The position numbers and the translations under genes are program-made. A stretch of DNA of 64,000 nucleotides from assembly GCF_017592475.1 (NCBI RefSeq), contig NZ_JAGFNP010000002.1, positions 273,135 through 337,134 of the forward strand, written 5' to 3'. This stretch comes from Glycomyces niveus. GTDB lineage: Bacteria; Actinomycetota; Actinomycetes; Mycobacteriales; Micromonosporaceae. The notes beneath the pieces are model-generated. The model was not told the origin of the DNA. It was given only the letters and a program-made list of their open reading frames with translations, and did not search any database. Positions 16,090-22,243 of this stretch are shown here, piece by piece. Numbering within the stretch: position 1 is the first letter of the stretch; each line of letters starts with the position of its first letter.

Positions 16090-16835
16090 GCGGTCTCCTT
16101 GTGGTCGGCGCCCAGGCCGAGCGCGGCGAGCAGTTCGGTGCGGATCGCGGCGAACCGCGGGTCGGACGGGTCCCGGTCGCCGTCGAGATCGATGCGCCGT
16201 TCGGTCCGCACGTGCCCCGAGTCCAGGACGAGGACCCGGTCGGCGAGGACGATCGCCTCGTCCACGTCGTGGGTGACGAGCAGGACGGCGGGCTGGTGCC
16301 GCTCGTACAGCGCCCGGAGGAGCCCGTGCATCTTGATGCGGGTCAAGGCGTCCAGTGCCCCGAAGGGCTCGTCGGCCAAGAGCAGCTGGGGTTCGCGCAC
16401 GAGCGAGCGGGCGAGCGCCACGCGCTGCTGCTCCCCGCCCGAGAGCTCCCGCGGCCAGGCCCGTTCGCGCCCGGCCAGCCCCACTTCGGCCAGGGCCTCG
16501 CGGCCCCGGGCCTTGGCGTTCGGGCCGGCGAGTCCGATCACGACGTTCCGCAGGACCCGCTGCCACGGCAGCAGCCGCGAGTCCTGGAACACGACCGAGA
16601 CCTGTTCGGGCACCTCGATCTCGCCCGTGCCGCGCGCGTCCTGGTCCAGGCCGGCGAGGGCCCGCAGCAGGGTCGACTTGCCCGAGCCGCTGCGGCCCAG
16701 GAGGGCGACGAACTCGCCCGGGGCGATGTCAAGGTCGAGGCCGGCGAGGACCGGCCGGTCGTCGGTGAAGGAGCGGTGCAGGTCGCGGATGCGGACCGAG
16801 GCCGCGGTGGTCAGTCCTCCAGCGTGCGTCGCCAT
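16086..16835 (-). CDS. ABC transporter ATP-binding protein, second sulfonate system
   Basis: SsuB-like ATPase of 249 residues with Walker A GRSGSGKST, Q-loop VVFQDSRLLPWQ, signature LSGGEQQR, Walker B LLLADEPFGALD and switch His in LLVTHD. The ATG at 16835 has AAGGAGGG upstream and overlaps the permease gene by 25 bp. Its stop overlaps the monooxygenase start by 4 bp. It is clearly paralogous to the ATPase at 12611-13396 but not a recent copy. It powers the transporter of the monooxygenase operon. Confidence 0.92.
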   Translation of the reverse strand: MATHAGGLTTAASVRIRDLHRSFTDDRPVLAGLDLDIAPGEFVALLGRSGSGKSTLLRALAGLDQDARGTGEIEVPEQVSVVFQDSRLLPWQRVLRNVVIGLAGPNAKARGREALAEVGLAGRERAWPRELSGGEQQRVALARSLVREPQLLLADEPFGALDALTRIKMHGLLRALYERHQPAVLLVTHDVDEAIVLADRVLVLDSGHVRTERRIDLDGDRDPSDPRFAAIRTELLAALGLGADHKETA

Positions 16836-17677
16836 GACAGGACCCTCCTTTGAGCGAGGCGGACGACCGCGTCGGAGCCGAGACCGAGGAGGCCGTAGAG
16901 GACGAGGCCGACGATGATGACGTCGGTCTGCCCATACGTGCCGGCCAGCAGCATCATGTAGCCGATGCCGCTGGTGGCGTTGACCTGCTCGACCACTACG
17001 AGCGACAGCCAGGAGGCGGTCACGGCGAAGCGGAGTCCGAGGAAGAACCCGGGGAGCGCCCCGGGCAGGACCACGCGGCCGATGAAGGCCGCCGGCTTCA
17101 GTCGCAGCGTCTCGGCGAGTTCGGCGTAGCGGCCGTCGATCGAGCGCAGGCCGTTGTGGGTGTGGAGGTAGATCGGGATGAGCACCCCGAGCGCGATCGT
17201 GATGATCTTCATCCGCTCGTCGATGCCGAACCACAAGAGCAGCAAGGGCAGCAGCGCGAGGTTCGGGATGGAGCGCTTGAGCTGCACCGGCCCGTCCACG
17301 ATGGCCTCGCCCCAGCGGCTGAGCCCGGAGACCACCGCGAGCGCGAGCCCGGCGGCGACGCCGAACGCGAGCCCGACCGCGAAGCGCCGGGTCGAGACGA
17401 GCAGGTCCGGGCCGAGCCGCCCGGACTCCCACAGGTCCCACGCGGTGGCCGCGACGGTCCACGGGGCGGTGAGCACCCGCGGGTCGATCCACCCTGCCGC
17501 CGAGCCCCAGGACCAGACGCCCAGCAGCAGGAGCGGGCCGATGAGGTACCCGAACGGGATGGCCTTGCCGGGACCGAGGCGGCGCTTACCGCGCGGCCGC
17601 GAGGCACGGCCCCCGGCGGTGTCGTCGTGCTCGGCGGGCGCGGCCTCGCGCCGGGCCTCGACTTCGACGGCGGTCAC
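16811..17677 (-). CDS. ABC transporter permease, second sulfonate system
   Basis: SsuC-like membrane permease of 288 residues with about six hydrophobic segments from residue 42 on, after a charged N-terminal tail. The EAA loop is near ETLRLKPAAFIGRVVLPGAL. The GTG start overlaps the binding-protein stop by 4 bp. It forms the membrane channel of the transporter encoded between the flavin reductases and the monooxygenase. VVVEQVNATSGIGYMML is the conserved segment found in aliphatic sulfonate permeases. Confidence 0.9.
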   Translation of the reverse strand: MTAVEVEARREAAPAEHDDTAGGRASRPRGKRRLGPGKAIPFGYLIGPLLLLGVWSWGSAAGWIDPRVLTAPWTVAATAWDLWESGRLGPDLLVSTRRFAVGLAFGVAAGLALAVVSGLSRWGEAIVDGPVQLKRSIPNLALLPLLLLWFGIDERMKIITIALGVLIPIYLHTHNGLRSIDGRYAELAETLRLKPAAFIGRVVLPGALPGFFLGLRFAVTASWLSLVVVEQVNATSGIGYMMLLAGTYGQTDVIIVGLVLYGLLGLGSDAVVRLAQRRVLSWRRTLED

Positions 17678-18738
17678 GGCGCGCCCGCCTCTCCGTACTC
17701 GTCGATGCCCTCGGCCACCAGCGGTTCGAAGCGGCGGTCGTAGAGGTCGTCGGCGTCGAGCACGTCGTTGCCGGTGCCTTCGGCGACGATCTCGATGGTC
17801 TCCTGGTGGCGGGCGATGCCCTCGGTCCAGTCGGCCGGGAAGTCCGGCTCGCCCTGCCGCTCGAACAGGTACTCACCGTCCTCATAGGAGAGTCCTTCGT
17901 GCTCGACGTACCAGGCGTTGATCCAGGCGTCCTTGTTCGCGCGGGTCCACAGCCGGGCCGCGCCCCACAGCTTCACGTACGCGGCGATGGCGGCGGCCTT
18001 GTCGGCGTCCTCGAGCACGTCGACGGGGGTGTACAGCAGCCACGGGTCGTCGCGGATGCCGTGCGGGATCGTGGTCGCCCCGTCGGCGCCGTACTTGTTG
18101 AGGTACGAGCGGACCTGCGAGTCGCCGATCGGCGCGACGTCGACCTCGCCGCCGGCGAGGGCGTTCGAGTAGGTGTCGGCCGTGCTCGGCAGCTCCACCA
18201 GCTCCACGTCGTCCTGTGTCAGCCCTGCCGCGTCGAGCACCCGCAGGATCAGCGCCCCCTGCGCCTGCCCGGGGGAGTACGCGATCCGCTTCCCCGCCAG
18301 GTCTTCGAGGGTCGTCACGTCGACGCCCGGGGCCACCCCGAGGTCGTAGATCGGGTGCTCGAGCGGGTCGACCCGGTAGGAGGCCGCCACGATCTTGGTC
18401 GGCAGGCCGGTCCAGTTGGTGTGGATCGGCGGGATGTCGGCCACCGAGCCGATGTCGAGGGACTTGGCGCGGAACGCCTCGGCGGTCTTGGGGCCGCCGG
18501 AGATGTTCGCCCACTCGACCTCGAACGGCAGCTCCTTGACGAGCCCGGAGAGCTCGTAGGCGATCTGGTTCTGCGGGTCGCCCACGACCAGGACCGTCCC
18601 TTCGGGGACGTCGGCCGGGAGTGCGGCGTCGGCGGCGAGCACGGGCCCGCCGGCCTCTTCGGAGCAGGCCGCGAGCGACAGCGCCGCGACGGCGGGCGCT
18701 CCGGCTATGAGGGTTCTGCGGGTCACGTTGGACGGCAT
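17674..18738 (-). CDS. ABC substrate-binding lipoprotein, second sulfonate system
   Basis: SsuA-like binding lipoprotein of 354 residues. The signal peptide MPSNVTRRTLIAGAPAV has a twin-arginine-like RR and ends in lipobox LAAC. GKRIAYSPGQAQGALILRVL and VELPSTADTYSNALAGGEVD are characteristic of aliphatic sulfonate/nitrate binding domains, with the acidic-anion pocket formed around the Ser/Gln loop. The start at 18738 has GAAAGG upstream. A 35-bp gap separates it from the flavin reductase gene, the widest inside this operon. It presumably captures the organosulfur substrate of the terminal monooxygenase. Confidence 0.9.
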   Translation of the reverse strand: MPSNVTRRTLIAGAPAVAALSLAACSEEAGGPVLAADAALPADVPEGTVLVVGDPQNQIAYELSGLVKELPFEVEWANISGGPKTAEAFRAKSLDIGSVADIPPIHTNWTGLPTKIVAASYRVDPLEHPIYDLGVAPGVDVTTLEDLAGKRIAYSPGQAQGALILRVLDAAGLTQDDVELVELPSTADTYSNALAGGEVDVAPIGDSQVRSYLNKYGADGATTIPHGIRDDPWLLYTPVDVLEDADKAAAIAAYVKLWGAARLWTRANKDAWINAWYVEHEGLSYEDGEYLFERQGEPDFPADWTEGIARHQETIEIVAEGTGNDVLDADDLYDRRFEPLVAEGIDEYGEAGAP

Positions 18739-18773
18739 GGGGATTGGCCTTTCAAGCTGGATGGGGAGGGGAT

Positions 18774-19283
18774 TCATTCGAGCGGCGCGGCGGCGCAGTA
18801 GCCGCCCGCGTGGTAGACCAGCGGCTCGTGGCTCCCGCCGGTCTCGGCGTCCACCACCAGCGCGAGGACCACGTGGTGGTCGCCGGCCTCGATGCGGTCG
18901 GTGACGACCGCGCGCAGGAAGGACGGGGCGTTGTCGAGCACGGGTTCGCCGGTCTCGAGGCGCGACCACAGGGTGGGCCCGCCGAAGCGGTCGATGCCGC
19001 TGGTGGCGAACCGGGTCGCGATGTCGCCCTGCCCGGAGGACAGGAAGTTCACGGTGAGGCTCGCGGCGTCCCGGACCGCCGGCCAGGCCGAGGAGCCGGT
19101 GGCGATCGCGAACGACACGAGCGGCGGGTCGATGGACACGGAGGTGAGCGACGTGGCGGTGAACCCGGCCGGGCCGGACCCGGCGTCGGCGCACACCACC
19201 GTCACCCCCGCGGGGTGGGCCCGGAACACGGTCCGGAAGGCGTCCGGGGCGACCCCGGCCGGGGCTGCGAGGCGCGCGCTCAT
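18774..19283 (-). CDS. Flavin reductase (HpaC/DIM6-NTAB-like)
   Basis: Flavin reductase-like FMN-binding protein of 169 residues. The family pattern runs through FRAHPAGVTVVCA, GFTATSLTSVSIDPPLVSFA and HHVVLALVVDA near the C-terminus. It reduces free FMN or FAD with NAD(P)H and would feed the monooxygenase at the end of the operon. Its start overlaps the stop of the preceding FMN reductase gene by 4 bp. Having two unrelated reductases in one operon is noteworthy: one may serve the encoded monooxygenase and the other a second enzyme or a different flavin. Confidence 0.88.
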   Translation of the reverse strand: MSARLAAPAGVAPDAFRTVFRAHPAGVTVVCADAGSGPAGFTATSLTSVSIDPPLVSFAIATGSSAWPAVRDAASLTVNFLSSGQGDIATRFATSGIDRFGGPTLWSRLETGEPVLDNAPSFLRAVVTDRIEAGDHHVVLALVVDAETGGSHEPLVYHAGGYCAAAPLE

Positions 19284-19825
19284 GCCGCCGCCCCCACCGT
19301 CTTGCGGCCGAACGCGAGTGCGGCCTCCAGCGCGGGCGTGTGCGCCTCGGCCCAGACCCGCAGGTGCTCGGGCAGGTCGGGCAGTTCGCTCTCGCGCAGC
19401 GTCAGGGACGGCACCGGCAGGCTCGCGCCGAGCTCGGCGAGGACCGGCCGCAGGTGCAGGTCGGCGAGGAGCCGGTGCTCGGCCGACGCGGCGACGGTGA
19501 CCGGTACGGCCACGACCCCTTCGAGGGCGTGCGGCGGCAGCTGGTCGAGGAAGAGCTTGAGCAGGCCCGTGTAGCTCGCCTTGTAGACGGGCGTGCCGAC
19601 GACGAGCACGCGGCCGGCGCGGATCTGCCCGACCGCGTGCTCGAACCCGCCGTGCGGAGGCTCGATGCCGTCCAGGTACAGCTCGGCGAGGTCGATCGAG
19701 GTGGTGCGCGGCTCGGTACCGACGCCGGCGCCGATGGCTGCGGCCAGCGCCTCGGCGGTGGTGAGGGTGCGGGAGAGGCGCTTCGGGTTTCCGACCACAG
19801 TGGTCAGTGCGAGGTCGTGTGTCAC
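19280..19825 (-). CDS. NADPH-dependent FMN reductase, SsuE/MsuE-like
   Basis: Flavodoxin-fold FMN reductase of 181 residues, the first structural gene of the sulfonate operon. LTTVVGNPKRLSRTL holds the phosphate-binding loop and VVGTPVYKASYTGLLKLFLD the conserved flavin site. The GTG at 19825 follows AAGGACACC; the longer frame to 19897 has no start signal. It is preceded by a leader peptide gene and an attenuator-like hairpin, so its expression is probably set by sulfur or cysteine status. It should deliver FMNH2 to the SnaA-like monooxygenase. Confidence 0.88.
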   Translation of the reverse strand: MTHDLALTTVVGNPKRLSRTLTTAEALAAAIGAGVGTEPRTTSIDLAELYLDGIEPPHGGFEHAVGQIRAGRVLVVGTPVYKASYTGLLKLFLDQLPPHALEGVVAVPVTVAASAEHRLLADLHLRPVLAELGASLPVPSLTLRESELPDLPEHLRVWAEAHTPALEAALAFGRKTVGAAA

Positions 19826-19927
19826 GGAGGTGTCCTTACGGTGGGAGGTCGAACGGAGGGCACGCCGATGGGAGGCGCGCCGGAGGAACGGGATCAAGGC
19901 CCGTGAGGAATCGCAGGTGCAGCGAGG

Positions 19928-19969
19928 AGAGCGCAGCCGAAGTGCTGCCCGCGGAAAGGGCTGCGCTCT
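19928..19969 (-). terminator. Attenuator-like hairpin overlapping the leader stop codon
   Basis: An 11-bp stem joins AGAGCGCAGCC (19928-19938) with GGCTGCGCTCT (19959-19969). The promoter-proximal arm overlaps the leader peptide stop codon (19968-19970), so a ribosome terminating there would cover it while a ribosome stalled earlier would leave it free. It is not followed by a T-run, so either Rho-independent termination is weak or the hairpin acts by hiding or exposing other sequence. Confidence 0.55.
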
Positions 19970-20051
19970 AGCGCATTCGCGGACACAGGGCGCTGGCGGC
20001 GCGCATCTGGTCGATCTCGCGCCGCCGCGTGAGGACGCTGGCGGACTTCAT
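19968..20051 (-). CDS. Sulfur-operon leader peptide (27 residues)
   Basis: This short gene starts MKSASVL, continues RRREIDQMRAASALCPR and ends MR. The RR(x)xID-x-x-R-x-ASALC pattern matches the actinobacterial short peptides annotated only as putative leader peptide, commonly found before sulfonate and cysteine genes. The single Cys codon (TGT) is residue 23. The ATG lies 7 nt after TATCGT (20059-20064), so the transcript is probably leaderless and translation begins at once. A hairpin overlaps the stop codon. I infer that ribosome stalling at the Cys codon when Cys-tRNA is low changes folding and lets transcription or translation proceed into the operon. It is too short for ordinary gene finders. 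Confidence 0.75.
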   Translation of the reverse strand: MKSASVLTRRREIDQMRAASALCPRMR

Positions 20052-20058
20052 GCGGACA

Positions 20059-20090
20059 ACGATAGCAGTAGTCCTATCGAAATACTAGGA
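20059..20090 (-). promoter_or_regulatory. Leader promoter with 19-bp element (site B)
   Basis: The minus strand has TATCGT at 20064-20059 as -10. The element TCCTAGTATTTCGATAGGA (20090-20072) covers the -35 and upstream spacer region. Its position suggests a repressor that competes with RNA polymerase. It is the best match to the sites at 20737 and 20803. Confidence 0.6.
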
Positions 20091-20123
20091 ATTCTTAGAT
20101 GGTGGGACCGCGCGCTGCGGGGA

Positions 20124-20672
20124 CTACGCGGCGAGCAGCCGGTCCGCCGCGGGGGACGCCGTCCCGGTCCGGTACTCGACCTGGCGGCTGCGGGTGAACC
20201 GGTAGCCCACGCCGCGCACGGTGCCCACCAGCTCGTCGAACTCGCCGAGCTTCGAGCGCAGCCGCCGCACGTGGACGTCCACGGTGCGCCCGGGGATTCC
20301 GGTGTCCGGTGTCTCCCAGACGTACTGGAGCAGCTCGGCCCGGGTGTGGACCATCCCGGGGTAGCGCGCGAGGAACGCCAGCAGCTCGAACTCCAAGCGC
20401 GTCAAGGCGACCGGCGCGCCCCGCAGCAGCACCTCGCGGCCGGGCACGTCGATCACGAGTGCGGCCGCGGGCTTGGCCTCGGGTGCGGCCGGGGGCGCGG
20501 CCGGGTCCTCGCCGGCGATGGTGACGCGGCCCTGGCCGAGTCCGGCGAGTGCGGCGGTGAGGCGGCGGACGAGCCGGGGGTCGTCGGCGGGGATCTCGAT
20601 GGTGACGGTGACCGTGGGCGCACCCGGGCGGCGGTGGGTCTGCGGGCGGGTGCGGGTGGAGACGGGAGTCAT
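20124..20672 (-). CDS. Orphan OmpR/PhoB-type winged-helix regulator without receiver
   Basis: DNA-binding protein of 182 residues. Residues about 80-165 are a trans_reg_C winged helix (VALTRLEFELLAFLARYPGM ... VDVHVRRLRSKLGEFDELVG, then TVRGVGYRF). No phospho-receiver domain precedes it. Instead there is a Pro/Ala-rich region after a short strand-like segment TVTVTIEIPADDPRLVRRL. The ATG at 20672 has AGAAGG 7 bp upstream. The 19-bp element sits exactly in the spacer of its own promoter (20737-20755, next to TATGCT), so it is the obvious candidate for the protein that binds these sites and controls the sulfur operons and egtA. This is inference. Confidence 0.85.
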   Translation of the reverse strand: MTPVSTRTRPQTHRRPGAPTVTVTIEIPADDPRLVRRLTAALAGLGQGRVTIAGEDPAAPPAAPEAKPAAALVIDVPGREVLLRGAPVALTRLEFELLAFLARYPGMVHTRAELLQYVWETPDTGIPGRTVDVHVRRLRSKLGEFDELVGTVRGVGYRFTRSRQVEYRTGTASPAADRLLAA

Positions 20673-20730
20673 GGCGGCGCCTTCTGGTTCGAGTGTGCGA
20701 AATGGATTCGGAGCGGGCGGCACCGCTGCG

Positions 20731-20755
20731 AGCATATCCTACTGTTTCGATGGGA
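20731..20755 (-). promoter_or_regulatory. Regulator promoter with 19-bp element (site C)
   Basis: TATGCT (20736-20731, minus strand) is the putative -10. The element, TCCTACTGTTTCGATGGGA on the plus strand at 20737-20755, abuts it and fills the -10/-35 spacer. This points to autoregulation of the winged-helix gene or control by the same unknown factor as site B. Confidence 0.55.
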
Positions 20756-20789
20756 ATCAAGTGCGCTTGCGCGGAGTGGCCCCGGCCTC

Positions 20790-20821
20790 TAAAATCCATA
20801 TATCCTATCGACTAGCTAGGA
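20790..20821 (+). promoter_or_regulatory. egtA promoter with 19-bp element (site D)
   Basis: TAAAAT (20790-20795) is a good -10 box. The element, reading TCCTAGCTAGTCGATAGGA on the minus strand at 20803-20821, would lie at about +1 to +20 of the transcript, a repressor position. The egtA start codon follows 26 bp later behind CGGAGGT. Confidence 0.55.
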
Positions 20822-20847
20822 AAGCCTGCATCGCTCGGAGGTCACCC

Positions 20848-22083
20848 ATGTCCGACGCCTCGCTCTTCACCGCAGCCCCGCCCCTCACTGTGGACGCGGC
20901 CTTCGAATACATCGCGGCCCAGAGCTTCCGCCCGACCGCACCGGCCCGCATCGGGGCCGAGGTCGAATCCCTCGTGGCCAGCGCGGCCGACCGCCGCCGC
21001 CGGCTCGACCCCGAATCCCTCAAGGCCATCCTCGCCGTCCGCGACGCCCTCCCGCGCCGCAGCCGCCTCAGCTTCGAACCCGGAGGCGCCATGGAGCTCA
21101 GCTCCCGGCCCGCCGCCTCGGTGGGGGAGTGCTTCGCCGACCTCGAAGCCGACCGCCGCCGCGCCGAGAGCGCGCTCGCCGCGGAGGGATACGACCTCCT
21201 CGGTCTCGGCCTCGACCCCGTCCGCCTGCCCCGCAGGGTACTCCGCACCCCGCGCTACCAGGCGATGGAGGAGCTCTTCGACCAGGACGGCCGTGCCGGG
21301 CGCTGGATGATGTCGAACACCGCCTCCGTCCAGGTCTGCATCGACACCGGGTCCGACGCCCCCGGGCCGCACGGCATCGCCGAGCGCTGGCGCCTCGCGC
21401 ACCGGCTCGCGCCCGTCCTCATCGCCGCGTTCGCGAACTCGCCGCTGCGCCGCGGCGAGCCGAGCCTGTGGCGCTCGACCCGCCAGCACGTGTGGGCCGC
21501 GATCGACCCGACCCGCTCCCGCCCTGTGGCACAAGGGCTTCCGGGCGACCCGCGCGAGACCTGGGCGAAGTACGCCCTCGACGCCCGTGTCATGGCCGTG
21601 CGCGGCCCCGGCCGCTGGACCGTCCCTCGCGGCCTCACTTTCCGCGACTGGATCAACGGCGACTACCACCAGGCGCCCACACTGGACGACCTCGACTTCC
21701 ACCTCTCGACCCTGTTCCCGCCGGTGCGCCCGCGCGGCAGCTACCTGGAGCTGCGGATGATCGACGCGCAGCCCGGCCCCGACTGGATCGTGCCCGTCGC
21801 CCTCGCCGCCGCGCTCTTCGACGACCCGATCGCGGCCGACCGCGCCCGCGCGGCCCTCGAACCGCTCTGGCACCGCGCCACCGCGGCCGACCTCTACCTG
21901 CGCGCCGCGACGGCCGCCCTCCACGACGGCCCGCTCTTCCAGGCCGCGAACGCCTGCTTCGCGGCCGCGCAGGCGGCCTCGACCGACCCGAGGGCGGCCG
22001 CCGCGCTCGACCGGTTCGCCGACGCCTACGTCGCCCGCGGCCGCACCCGCGCCGACGACCTCGTGGCCACTGCCGCGGGCTAG
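20848..22083 (+). CDS. egtA: Glutamate-cysteine ligase EgtA-like
   Basis: ATP-dependent ligase of 411 residues that would join glutamate and cysteine to gamma-glutamylcysteine, the first step of mycobacterial-type ergothioneine synthesis. ARIGAEVESLV is the conserved start of the GCS2 fold, LSFEPGGAMELSSRP is the Glu-rich metal/ATP site, and SNTASVQVCIDTG and WMMSNT match the EgtA branch. The ATG at 20848 follows CGGAGGT at ideal spacing, and the longer frame upstream is not used. EgtA is normally followed by egtBCD; here it stands alone, controlled by the same 19-bp element as the sulfonate genes. It may therefore act as a cysteine-storage or thiol-buffering enzyme, with the other egt genes elsewhere. 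Confidence 0.85.
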   Translation: MSDASLFTAAPPLTVDAAFEYIAAQSFRPTAPARIGAEVESLVASAADRRRRLDPESLKAILAVRDALPRRSRLSFEPGGAMELSSRPAASVGECFADLEADRRRAESALAAEGYDLLGLGLDPVRLPRRVLRTPRYQAMEELFDQDGRAGRWMMSNTASVQVCIDTGSDAPGPHGIAERWRLAHRLAPVLIAAFANSPLRRGEPSLWRSTRQHVWAAIDPTRSRPVAQGLPGDPRETWAKYALDARVMAVRGPGRWTVPRGLTFRDWINGDYHQAPTLDDLDFHLSTLFPPVRPRGSYLELRMIDAQPGPDWIVPVALAAALFDDPIAADRARAALEPLWHRATAADLYLRAATAALHDGPLFQAANACFAAAQAASTDPRAAAALDRFADAYVARGRTRADDLVATAAG

Positions 22084-22243
22084 GCGGGCCTCGGGTGCGC
22101 GAGGGCCGACATCGATCGGACGGCGGCCGTCAGGGACCACCTGGCGACGCACGGGCGGGGCCAACGCCTTTCCCTGTGGCGCATGTGTACGAGGCGGCTA
22201 CTATGGTCCCCGACTTTCCCCGCCGCCCCGGAGTTGGAACCGC

